From: RGIG3002 sp045546775
Lineage (GTDB): Bacteria; Bacillota; Clostridia; Lachnospirales; Lachnospiraceae
Direction of reading: 5' to 3'
Length of the DNA: 13,238 nucleotides
Assembly: GCA_045546775.1 (NCBI GenBank)
Contig: JAZQDM010000018.1
Coordinates: 1 to 13,238, forward strand
Shown: one piece after another, positions 1-6,616 of the stretch
Numbering within the stretch: the first letter of the stretch is position 1
Layout: each line of letters opens with the position of its first letter
The notes under the pieces: generated by a model
The model's input: only the letters and a program-made list of their open reading frames with translations
What the model was told of the DNA's origin: nothing
Databases searched by the model: none
Made by a program: the position numbers and the translations under genes

Positions 1-45
1 TGTAATCCTTCCGTCCTTTCCCTTTTTACAAAATTCCCTGCCATC

Positions 46-74
46 AGTATAATGGATTTGAATTTTGACTACAA
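46..74 (-). promoter_or_regulatory. Predicted leftward promoter for a gene beyond the left edge
   Basis: On the minus strand a TTGTAG -35 box (69-74) is followed after exactly 17 bp by a TATACT -10 box (46-51). Downstream towards the window edge there is a purine-rich stretch with a GGAAGG ribosome-binding-like motif at 7-12. This suggests a leftward gene that starts just outside the window, divergent from the TSCPD-murG unit. The promoter call is pattern-based only; the region is AT-rich, so chance matches are possible. Confidence 0.4.
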
Positions 75-129
75 TATAGGAAAGATAAGAATCGATTTAC
101 ATATTTCGACAATACTTTGCGTGAAATGC

Positions 130-158
130 TGGAAAATACCATAATTTTCTGTTATAAT
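130..158 (+). promoter_or_regulatory. Predicted promoter of the TSCPD-murG unit
   Basis: A perfect TATAAT -10 box at 153-158 is preceded by TG one base upstream (150-151), giving an extended -10. A weak -35 box TGGAAA lies at 130-135, 17 bp away, with 4 of 6 matches to TTGACA. Transcription would start near 165, leaving a leader of about 30 nt before the first ATG at 196. No riboswitch-sized leader or operator palindrome is visible between this box and the gene. Confidence 0.55.
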
Positions 159-195
159 CCCTTTTTAGTAAGTACTATTTTTCGGAGGAATTGTT

Positions 196-432
196 ATGGT
201 ATACAAAACAAACGGCACTTGCTCCAGTGCCATCGATGTAGAAGTAGAAGACGGCATTGTAAAATCCGTAAAATTTACCGGAGGCTGCCACGGAAACTTG
301 CAGGGAATTTCCAGCCTTGTCGTTGGTATGAAAACAGACGATGTCATCGCCAGATTAAAAGGCATCCGTTGCGGAATGAAATCCACATCCTGCCCGGATC
401 AGCTTGCAAAAGCTTTAGAATCCATGAATTAG
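196..432 (+). CDS. TSCPD domain protein (TIGR03905-like), function unknown
   Basis: This is a 78-residue soluble protein with the cysteine pattern of the TSCPD family: C9, C31 in a GGCHGN motif, C59, and C66 within the sequence TSCPD that names the domain. The same domain occurs at the C-terminus of some class II ribonucleotide reductases. The free-standing short form is common in Clostridia, and its role is not established. The four conserved cysteines and one histidine suggest metal binding, which is inference. The ATG at 196 has an excellent GGAGG site at 184-188. It is followed 37 bp later by murG on the same strand with no terminator between, so the two are probably co-transcribed; a functional link to cell wall synthesis is not shown. 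Confidence 0.88.
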   Translation: MVYKTNGTCSSAIDVEVEDGIVKSVKFTGGCHGNLQGISSLVVGMKTDDVIARLKGIRCGMKSTSCPDQLAKALESMN

Positions 433-469
433 TTACCCATTACACTGCGAAAGCAAGAAAGAGGACGCT

Positions 470-1528
470 ATGAAAAAAATTGTTTTAACAGGCGGGGGAA
501 CAGCCGGTCACGTTACACCAAATATTGCCCTGATTCCGAGACTAAGAGAATTAGGTTATGAAATACATTACATCGGCTCTTACGATGGTATCGAAAAAAA
601 ATTGATTGCCGATTTTGACATTCCTTATTACGGCATTGCTACAGGAAAATTCCGCAGATATTTTGATCCAAAAAATTTCAGCGATCCTTTCCGCGTATTA
701 AAAGGCTTTTCTGAAGCAAAAAAGAAATTGAAAGAAATCAAACCGGATGTTGTTTTTTCAAAAGGCGGCTTCGTCAGCGTACCCGTTGTACGCGCAGCGG
801 CAGCTTTGAAAATCCCGTGCATCATTCACGAATCCGATATGACACCCGGTCTTGCCAATAAATTATGTATCCCGGTTGCATCTAAAATTTGTTGCAATTT
901 CCCGGAAACACTGAAGCTTCTTCCGGAAGAAAAAGCGGTTCTTACCGGCTCACCTATCCGCGAAGAACTGGCAAAAGGCAATAAAGTTGCGGCACTTGAT
1001 TTGTGCGGATTTACTGCAAACAAACCGGTTATTATGGTAATCGGCGGAAGCCTCGGTGCCACTTCTGTGAACCAGCTGATTCGTCAGGCGCTTCCAAAAT
1101 TGTTGGAAGATTTCCAGGTTGTGCATTTGTGCGGAAAAGAAAAAGTTGACAATCTTTTGTTAAACCAAAAAGGTTACAAACAGTTTGAATATTTAAAAGC
1201 AGAATTAAAAGACGTTTTTGCGATGGCGGATGTTGTTATTTCCCGCGCCGGCGCAAACGCAATTTGTGAAATTCTTGCACTGAAAAAACCGAACATCCTC
1301 ATTCCGCTTCCTGCATCTGCAAGCCGCGGTGACCAGATTTTAAATGCAAAATCCTTTGCGGAACAGGGATTCAGTATGGTTTTGGATGAAGATGATTTGA
1401 CAGAAGCAGAGCTCGTAGACAAAATTCACGAACTCTACTTCACAAAACAAAGCTATATTGATGCTATGTCAAAGAGCAAACAACTTAATTCCATTGACAC
1501 GATTTTAGAGTTGATTAAAGAGTATTAA
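470..1528 (+). CDS. murG: MurG, lipid II synthase (UDP-GlcNAc transferase)
   Basis: The 352-residue product matches MurG, which transfers GlcNAc from UDP-GlcNAc to undecaprenyl-diphospho-muramoylpentapeptide (lipid I) on the inner membrane face to make lipid II. The N-terminal glycine-rich loop GGGTAGHVTP (residues 8-17) is the first GT-B signature. A second glycine loop (IGGSLGA) begins the C-terminal Rossmann domain, and the acceptor/donor region SRAGANAICEILALKKP followed by IPLPASASRGDQ is typical of family GT28. Length is normal. The ATG at 470 has an AGAGGA site 5 bases upstream. MurG usually sits in a division and cell wall cluster with murD, ftsW or ftsQ; here it stands apart from them, which is common in Clostridia. 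Its last 24 nt overlap the end of the convergent fruK gene, and its terminator lies further inside fruK. Confidence 0.95.
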   Translation: MKKIVLTGGGTAGHVTPNIALIPRLRELGYEIHYIGSYDGIEKKLIADFDIPYYGIATGKFRRYFDPKNFSDPFRVLKGFSEAKKKLKEIKPDVVFSKGGFVSVPVVRAAAALKIPCIIHESDMTPGLANKLCIPVASKICCNFPETLKLLPEEKAVLTGSPIREELAKGNKVAALDLCGFTANKPVIMVIGGSLGATSVNQLIRQALPKLLEDFQVVHLCGKEKVDNLLLNQKGYKQFEYLKAELKDVFAMADVVISRAGANAICEILALKKPNILIPLPASASRGDQILNAKSFAEQGFSMVLDEDDLTEAELVDKIHELYFTKQSYIDAMSKSKQLNSIDTILELIKEY

Positions 1529-2419
1529 AATTTCTTCTTTTGTAGCTAAGTCCTTTGAAAAAGCAGTGGCACTGCCTGCGCAGACGCCCATTTGAAATGC
1601 TTTTTCGAAGGATTTTTTTTGCAAGTATCCGGCCAAAAATCCGGCGACCATGGAATCACCGGCACCTACGGTATACACCGTTTTGCCTTTTGGTGCTTCC
1701 GTCTCAAATTGACTTCCGTCTTCTCCTACAAAAACAGCTCCTTGTTCTGACATGGAAACGAGTACATTTCTTGCTCCCTTCTCCTGCAGTTTCTTTGCAT
1801 ACGCAAGAGCCTCTTTTTTATTTTCAATAACTACATCAAACATTTCGCCAAGTTCATGATGGTTTGGCTTTATCAAAAACGGCTTAAATTGGAGCACATT
1901 CAACAACAACTCTTTTGTGGCATCCACCACTATGTTGATGTCCCGCCCTTTCAAGTATTCCATAATATCGCGGTACATTGTCTCAGGCAGACTGTCCGGT
2001 ATACTTCCGGCAAGCACCAAAAAGTCACCGGGCTTTAACGTATCCAAAATGGCGTACAATTTTTGTATATGCTTTGCTTCTATACAAGGACCTTGCCCAT
2101 TGATTTCCGTTTCTTCCTGCATATTTTCCTGAGCACGTACCTTCACGTTAATCCGGGTCGTACCTTCCTCAATGGAAATAAAATTTGTGCACACGTTCTT
2201 TTCCTGCAAAAGCGCAAGTAATTTTTCTCCCGTAAAACCGGCACAAAACCCCAGTGCCGTATTTTCCACATCAAGATGGTTGAGCACAATGGATACATTA
2301 ATTCCTTTTCCGCCGGGATAAATCACTTCATTCAAAGTACGATTTACTTTACCGCATGTGAAATTTTTTACATTCATAATATAATCCAATGACGGATTGA
2401 AAGTCAGTGTATAAATCAT
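1505..2419 (-). CDS. fruK: 1-phosphofructokinase (PfkB family)
   Basis: The 304-residue product is a PfkB-family sugar-phosphate kinase of the FruK/LacC branch, phosphorylating fructose 1-phosphate to fructose 1,6-bisphosphate in the cytoplasm. Visible motifs are the N-terminal TLTFNPSLDY, the first PfkB signature GGKGINVS at 36-43, the KPN motif at 184-186, and the second signature VGAGDSMVAGF with catalytic base D255. Length is standard. The ATG at 2419 has a GGAG site about 8 bases upstream. FruK is normally encoded with a fructose PTS permease and a DeoR-type regulator; neither is adjacent, so tagatose-6-phosphate kinase activity (LacC) cannot be excluded. It is convergent with murG and overlaps it by 24 nt. 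Only 36 nt separate its start from the hairpin ending the upstream HD-GYP gene, and no clear promoter is visible there. Confidence 0.9.
   Translation of the reverse strand: MIYTLTFNPSLDYIMNVKNFTCGKVNRTLNEVIYPGGKGINVSIVLNHLDVENTALGFCAGFTGEKLLALLQEKNVCTNFISIEEGTTRINVKVRAQENMQEETEINGQGPCIEAKHIQKLYAILDTLKPGDFLVLAGSIPDSLPETMYRDIMEYLKGRDINIVVDATKELLLNVLQFKPFLIKPNHHELGEMFDVVIENKKEALAYAKKLQEKGARNVLVSMSEQGAVFVGEDGSQFETEAPKGKTVYTVGAGDSMVAGFLAGYLQKKSFEKAFQMGVCAGSATAFSKDLATKEEILILFNQL
1551..1620 (+). terminator. Rho-independent terminator of murG, inside fruK coding sequence
   Basis: The left arm 1551-1565 pairs along its whole 15-bp length with the right arm 1598-1612, with a single G-U wobble (1556 with 1607). 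Eight consecutive T residues follow at 1613-1620 on the plus strand. The 32-nt loop can form a further small GGCA/TGCC hairpin. On the minus strand no T-run follows the stem, so it should act only on rightward transcripts from murG. The DNA is also codons for about residues 267-290 of the convergent fruK gene, so the murG mRNA would carry about 115 nt complementary to the 3' end of fruK mRNA. Confidence 0.8.
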
Positions 2420-2445
2420 ACTATTTTCTCCGTTTCGAAATTAGT

Positions 2446-2474
2446 TATAAAATTACGGCTCGCAAAGCGAGCCG
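2446..2474 (-). terminator. Terminator after the PilZ/HD-GYP unit
   Basis: A perfect 8-bp GC-rich stem, CGGCTCGC (2456-2463) with GCGAGCCG (2467-2474), has a 3-nt loop. On the minus strand it is followed by the T-rich tail TAATTTTAT. It lies 21 nt beyond the stop of the HD-GYP gene and before fruK. The tail is not a pure T-run, so read-through into fruK is possible. Confidence 0.7.
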
Positions 2475-2495
2475 GTTTATTTGACTGCATGTACT

Positions 2496-3587
2496 CTAAT
2501 AAGTGGACAACAATTCCTTGCAGAACCACACTTCGTTTGTCTGCTTAATCAAGTGGTCATGTTGTACAATCGGATGGCCCGAATCATTTGGCGGAACGTA
2601 CTTGATTACGCCGATGCTTCCGTCCGACATAATGACTTTTTTGTTAATCAGGTTGTTGCGCATATTACGCAAAAAAGTCATGACCAAATCCATATCGAGA
2701 CCTTCATACTGCTCATTATAAAACATATCAAATACATCAAAAGGAAGCTTTCCTTCTTTGTAACTTCTTTTGGAAACCATCGCATCATAAATATCAGACA
2801 CCGCAGTAATCCTAGCAAAAACGGAAATTTGTTCCTCCGCGATTTTGTCCGGATAGCCGTTCCCTGTCAATTTTTCATGATGCTGCCTCGCCGCCAGTTT
2901 GACTCTTTCATCAAATCCGGCTCCCAGCATCTCATAAGAATACAAAGGATGCGTCTGCACAATTTTGAATTCTTCCTGTGTCAGCTTTCTCGGCGCATTC
3001 AAAATTTCTTCCGGTATTTTTGTTTTGCCTACATCGTGCAAAAGTCCCGCCATCACAAGGAGACGAATGTCTTCTTTCGAAAGGTGCATCCACTCCCCAA
3101 GCATTCCGTTCAAAAATGCCACATTCAAAGAATGTCTCTGCAAACCTTCGTCCATCGGACGCGGAAAATTAATACAGGACAAAATAACAACCGGATCCAC
3201 ATCGCTTAGCTTTTCTGAAATCTCATGAATGAGCATATCGATTTCATTGTTACGCACAATGCGGTCCGAAGCGCCTGCTTTTTGAAAAATGCCGGCCGTA
3301 TTATCTTTCAAATCAGTGTAACCGGCATTGTCCTCCAATATTTTTCTGCGCACCTCAACAGGCACATTAGAACTGGACATCACTTCATAATATGTTTCTT
3401 CACATACCATGATATTGTTGTCTTCTGTGCTGAAATATGCTAATTTTTCCAGTTTTTTTTCAGTGATTGTTTCACCTTTCGGAATCAAAAGTACCTTGCC
3501 GTTATGATTGTAAATGTCGTCTTTTAAAACTAAACCGTCCCACAAATACTCAATCGGCATTTTTTTGAGTCGTTTGCCTCTTTTCAT
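2496..3587 (-). CDS. HD-GYP domain protein, likely c-di-GMP phosphodiesterase
   Basis: This is a 363-residue cytoplasmic protein. The N-terminal part (about 10-130) is a variable region with no recognised sensor domain. The C-terminal HD-GYP domain (about 145-320) has the full metal-binding set: H152, HDVGK at 184-188, H213 in THPLYSYEML, H236-H237, the GNGYP motif at 242-246, and SDIYDAM with D265. Members of this family hydrolyse cyclic di-GMP to pGpG or GMP. No membrane segment is seen. An AGGAG site at 3594-3598 overlaps the TAG stop of the upstream PilZ gene and lies 6 bases before the ATG, indicating translational coupling. An internal ATG at residue 10 is a weaker alternative. Pairing with a PilZ receptor supports a c-di-GMP role; activity itself is inferred. 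Confidence 0.9.
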   Translation of the reverse strand: MKRGKRLKKMPIEYLWDGLVLKDDIYNHNGKVLLIPKGETITEKKLEKLAYFSTEDNNIMVCEETYYEVMSSSNVPVEVRRKILEDNAGYTDLKDNTAGIFQKAGASDRIVRNNEIDMLIHEISEKLSDVDPVVILSCINFPRPMDEGLQRHSLNVAFLNGMLGEWMHLSKEDIRLLVMAGLLHDVGKTKIPEEILNAPRKLTQEEFKIVQTHPLYSYEMLGAGFDERVKLAARQHHEKLTGNGYPDKIAEEQISVFARITAVSDIYDAMVSKRSYKEGKLPFDVFDMFYNEQYEGLDMDLVMTFLRNMRNNLINKKVIMSDGSIGVIKYVPPNDSGHPIVQHDHLIKQTNEVWFCKELLSTY

Positions 3588-3596
3588 GGTACACTC

Positions 3597-4163
3597 CTAT
3601 TTGCGCCGGATTTCTAAAATCTTGCACGCATATTTTTCTGTTCTTGTATCCGATTCATGAATTCGCACCACTTCACACACAAGCGCCAACGCTCTTCTCT
3701 CTATCTCTACAACAATCCGACATTTGCTTCCCACTTCCAGACATCCCAAGTCTGCACTAAACAAAACACCAATAGAACTCATATTGATTGTTTTGATTTT
3801 CATGGGCTTACGCAATCTTATATTAAAATTTTTGATTTTAATCGTATCAATAACACCATTTAAAATAAGCGGATACCTTGTTCTCTTGCGGTCTTCTTTT
3901 TTCTTTCGTTTTCCCAAAAGAACTTCCACTTCGTTTTCAATCATGGACCCCTTAATATTTGCACTGAACTCATACAAATTGTTCTCGCCGAATATCAACA
4001 CATAAACGGAACAAAACCGTTTTTCCGTCAAACAATCCGCATCAAGCACAACGGAATTGTTGGAGGACTCGTATCTTTTAATCGTCGTATCCGCAATAAT
4101 GCTGCCATCTTCTATTTTTTTGATAATGATTCTGCAATTTTTTAAAATACTTAAATCAGCCAA
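3597..4163 (-). CDS. PilZ domain protein, c-di-GMP receptor candidate
   Basis: The 188-residue product has a C-terminal PilZ domain with both c-di-GMP-binding motifs: RxxxR (R92 to R96 in DRKRTRYP) and NxSxxG (NMSSIG, 127-132). The N-terminal half resembles the YcgR-like flagellar brake fold seen in many Clostridia, but I cannot confirm it. I place the start at a TTG (4161-4163), preceded at 9 nt by AAGGA (4173-4177). The reading frame stays open to another TTG at 4247. That codon sits in the T-tract of the upstream tRNA terminator and has no proper ribosome site, and the extra 28 residues are basic and do not look like family sequence. No clear sigma-A promoter is visible in 4164-4245. The gene ends 9 nt before the HD-GYP gene, with which it is surely co-transcribed. 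Confidence 0.82.
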   Translation of the reverse strand: MADLSILKNCRIIIKKIEDGSIIADTTIKRYESSNNSVVLDADCLTEKRFCSVYVLIFGENNLYEFSANIKGSMIENEVEVLLGKRKKKEDRKRTRYPLILNGVIDTIKIKNFNIRLRKPMKIKTINMSSIGVLFSADLGCLEVGSKCRIVVEIERRALALVCEVVRIHESDTRTEKYACKILEIRRK

Positions 4164-4245
4164 AAATTCACGTCCTTTTATCTTCCGTAACAGAGACGCG
4201 TTACGCTTTGCGTATCGCGCTCTGATTAGCGGTTGTTGCCGTAAC

Positions 4246-4273
4246 AAAAAAGCGGCATCCTATTTGTGCCGCT
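4246..4273 (-). terminator. Terminator downstream of tRNA-Arg
   Basis: Read on the minus strand, GCGGCA (4267-4272) pairs with TGCCGC (4252-4257) around a 9-nt loop. A flanking T-A pair extends the stem to 7 bp, and six T residues follow (4246-4251). It lies 10 nt after the 3' end of the tRNA gene and closes the long unit that begins at parA. The T-tract overlaps the spurious upstream TTG of the PilZ reading frame. Confidence 0.8.
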
Positions 4274-4282
4274 ACTTATTAA

Positions 4283-4354
4283 TGCTCCCAGTAGGAATCG
4301 AACCTACAACTGACCCTTAGGAGGGGTCTGTTATATCCATTTAACTATGGAAGC
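4283..4354 (-). tRNA. tRNA-Arg, anticodon CCT
   Basis: The 72-nt sequence folds as a cloverleaf. The acceptor stem GCTTCCA (4348-4354) pairs with TGGGAGC (4284-4290) over 7 bp with one G-U pair, and A73 is the discriminator. The anticodon stem GACCC/GGGTC encloses the loop CTCCTAA, giving anticodon CCT, which reads the arginine codon AGG. The T arm GTAGG-TTCGATT-CCTAC is canonical. The CCA end is not encoded and must be added by nucleotidyltransferase. The gene is 26 nt downstream of the DUF3881 gene with no evident promoter between and is followed by a terminator, so it is probably processed from the operon transcript. Confidence 0.95.
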
Positions 4355-4358
4355 TTAC

Positions 4359-4377
4359 GTTTTGCCCCTCGCAAAAC
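4359..4377 (-). other. Stem-loop between DUF3881 gene and tRNA-Arg
   Basis: Minus-strand GTTTTGC (4371-4377) pairs perfectly with GCAAAAC (4359-4365) around the loop GAGGG. There is no T-run after it, so it is not a standard terminator. It lies between the DUF3881 stop codon and the tRNA 5' end, where it could protect the mRNA 3' end after RNase P cleavage. That role is inference. Confidence 0.5.
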
Positions 4378-4380
4378 TAT

Positions 4381-5265
4381 TTATAAATCCGGATAATTGA
4401 TAAATCCCTGCATCCAGACTGTTCCTTTAAACCGCCGTCCAACCTGCGGTTCACCGAATAAATCTATTATATTAATACAAACATCAAATGTCAATTCGTT
4501 GCAATTGATCGTAAGTACATAGATTTCCTCACCGGTAAGCGTATTTTTTGTAAGATGACAATCCGTGATTTCACCCAAAACAGAATATTGGTCACACTCT
4601 ACGCCATAGGGCATAAAGTAAGTATCCACAAGACTAAACACATCTTCTTTTTGAATTCTTCTGGATATTGTTGTATACATATCCATATCTTCCAAAGTGA
4701 GTGTTTCAATCGCCTCCTCATCCCCCTGTCGTGCGGCCGCAATGAGATGATTGCGATTGTTTGTATCTTTTTTTGTCTTCTGTCTCTGTTTTTCATTTTT
4801 TTGAATCGGCATCATAATCATGCCCTGTGTAGAAAGTCCGGCCAAAGTCAGACTCGTGCCACGAACGGGCAGTCTTCCGGAATTTTTTAATTTCACATAA
4901 GAAATCATATCCTGCAAATAAAAAATGAGTGACACGCCAACTTTGATGTCATCACATACACCAGCGAAAGATTCGTTTGCGGCATGGCGCTCTACTGATA
5001 CATCTTCTGTGGAACTTACCGACGTACCGCGCAAATAAGGATAATAGTAATCATAAGTAAACTTGTCATCCTCATCAAATTCGCCACAAACTGCTATACC
5101 GATTCCTTCTGCAAAATTTTTGCAAAATTCAGCGAGTGACGTATCGTCGTCTTTTGTCGTATACTTACGCTCATCCGCATTTACAACTACTTCCGTAACT
5201 AATGCCTGGAGCTGTTTTCTGTCATGCAATTGTGAAAATCCGATTGCCCGCATGAATTTATGCAA
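4381..5265 (-). CDS. DUF3881-like protein, function unknown
   Basis: I recognise this as probably DUF3881, a family of uncharacterised proteins of Lachnospiraceae and relatives that begin with a HKFxRAIGFS-like sequence. The product is 294 residues, soluble, rich in acidic and aromatic residues, with no membrane segment or catalytic motif I can name. A basic lysine-rich linker near residues 157-172 separates two presumed domains. I choose the TTG at 5263-5265. An AGAGGTG ribosome site sits 6 bases before it, whereas the GTG three codons upstream is part of that same site and so cannot be the start. It lies 54 nt after serS, with only a weak AT-only hairpin between, and 26 nt before the tRNA, suggesting one transcript. 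The link to translation genes is positional only. Confidence 0.75.
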   Translation of the reverse strand: MHKFMRAIGFSQLHDRKQLQALVTEVVVNADERKYTTKDDDTSLAEFCKNFAEGIGIAVCGEFDEDDKFTYDYYYPYLRGTSVSSTEDVSVERHAANESFAGVCDDIKVGVSLIFYLQDMISYVKLKNSGRLPVRGTSLTLAGLSTQGMIMMPIQKNEKQRQKTKKDTNNRNHLIAAARQGDEEAIETLTLEDMDMYTTISRRIQKEDVFSLVDTYFMPYGVECDQYSVLGEITDCHLTKNTLTGEEIYVLTINCNELTFDVCINIIDLFGEPQVGRRFKGTVWMQGFINYPDL

Positions 5266-5319
5266 AAATTTCACCTCTTTTCTTTCCTAAAAATCTAATC
5301 CAACTATAGAAAAACAAAA

Positions 5320-6597
5320 TTATTTAATAATTGTCTTTCCACCCATATACGGCTGCAAAGCTTCTGGAATGTTGATAGATCCGTCTTCATTTAAATTGTT
5401 CTCCAAAAATGCAATTAACATTCTAGGCGGAGCAACAACTGTATTATTTAATGTATGCGCAAAGTACTTTCCGTTTTCACCATTTACACGGATTTTTAAT
5501 CTTCTTGCCTGCGCATCACCCAAGTTAGAGCAGCTTCCTACTTCAAAATATTTTTTCTGTCTCGGAGACCATGCTTCTACGTCGAAAGATTTTACTTTCA
5601 AATCAGCCAAGTCACCGGAACAGCATTCGATTGTTCTAACCGGAATATCCAAGGAACGGAACAAATCAACTGTGTTCTGCCATAATTTGTCAAACCACAT
5701 CGGAGATTCTTCCGGTTTACAAACAACGATCATTTCCTGTTTTTCAAACTGGTGAATACGATAAACGCCTCTCTCTTCCAAGCCGTGTGCACCTTTCTCT
5801 TTTCTGAAACAAGGAGAATAGCTTGTAAGAGTTTGCGGAAGTGTATCTTCCGGAATAATTGTATCAATAAATTTACCAATCATGGAATGCTCCGATGTTC
5901 CGATTAAGTACAAATCTTCGCCTTCGATTTTGTACATCATGGCATCCATTTCATCAAAACTCATAACACCCGTTACAACACTGCTGCGAATCATAAAAGG
6001 CGGGATACAATACGTAAATCCACGGTCAATCATGAAATCTCTTGCATAAGAAATTACTGCAGAATGAAGTCTTGCGATATCGCCCATCAAATAGTAAAAT
6101 CCATTTCCGGCTACTTTTCTTGCGCTGTCCAAATCGATTCCGTTCAATCTTTCCATAATATCTGTGTGGTACGGAACTTCAAAATCCGGAACAACCGGCT
6201 CACCATATTTTGTAATTTCCACGTTTTCACTGTCATCTTTTCCAATCGGAACAGAAGGATCAATGATGTTCGGAATCGTCATCATGATTTTTTTGATTTT
6301 TTCTTCCAACTCAGCTTCTTTTGCTTCCAATTCTTCCAGTCTCTTGGAGTTTGCAGCTACTTCCGCTTTTTTTGCTTCCGCTTCTTCTCTTTTGCCCTGT
6401 GCCATCAAACCACCGATTTCTTTGGAAATCTTGTTACGGCTTGCACGAAGATCATCTGCTTCCTGTTTTGCTTTTCTGCTTTCTACATCCAACTCCATTA
6501 CTTCGTCTACTAACGGTAATTTTTTATCCTGGAATTTTTTTCTAATATTTTCCTTTACTGCTTCCGGATTCTCTCTTAAAAATTTAATGTCTATCAT
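5320..6597 (-). CDS. serS: Seryl-tRNA synthetase
   Basis: The 425-residue product is a class II seryl-tRNA synthetase, charging tRNA-Ser with serine. The N-terminal domain carries the long antiparallel coiled coil (about 30-105, rich in K, E and A) that grips the tRNA-Ser variable arm. The catalytic core follows: TSE at 234-236 in LYLIGTSEHS, motif 2 FRKE at 264-267 with the following EERGVYRIHQFEKQE segment, and motif 3 around PPRMLIAFLEN (390-400). Motif 3 reads NNTVVAPPR where most bacterial enzymes have NGSGLAVGR, and TSEHSMIG replaces TAEVPLTN, so it belongs to a divergent subgroup; the coiled coil argues for a true synthetase. Two overlapping GGAG sites precede the ATG. It starts 19 nt after the HD-GYP stop, leaving no room for the T-box leader that often controls serS. 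Confidence 0.95.
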   Translation of the reverse strand: MIDIKFLRENPEAVKENIRKKFQDKKLPLVDEVMELDVESRKAKQEADDLRASRNKISKEIGGLMAQGKREEAEAKKAEVAANSKRLEELEAKEAELEEKIKKIMMTIPNIIDPSVPIGKDDSENVEITKYGEPVVPDFEVPYHTDIMERLNGIDLDSARKVAGNGFYYLMGDIARLHSAVISYARDFMIDRGFTYCIPPFMIRSSVVTGVMSFDEMDAMMYKIEGEDLYLIGTSEHSMIGKFIDTIIPEDTLPQTLTSYSPCFRKEKGAHGLEERGVYRIHQFEKQEMIVVCKPEESPMWFDKLWQNTVDLFRSLDIPVRTIECCSGDLADLKVKSFDVEAWSPRQKKYFEVGSCSNLGDAQARRLKIRVNGENGKYFAHTLNNTVVAPPRMLIAFLENNLNEDGSINIPEALQPYMGGKTIIK

Positions 6598-6616
6598 AAT
6601 TAGGCTCCTCTCCTTT

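Noticed and set aside
117..473. 118-codon plus-strand frame across the TSCPD gene
   Set aside because: It begins inside the promoter region, is rich in arginine and histidine, and overlaps the TSCPD gene, which has a proper ribosome site and family motif.
2481..3209. 242-codon plus-strand open frame opposite the HD-GYP gene
   Set aside because: It is fully antisense to a well-supported HD-GYP gene, has a cysteine- and histidine-rich low-quality sequence, and no ribosome site; a shadow frame.
6598..6616. T-box riboswitch before serS
   Set aside because: Only 19 nt separate serS from the upstream stop codon, too short for a T-box, and no T-box sequence is seen.
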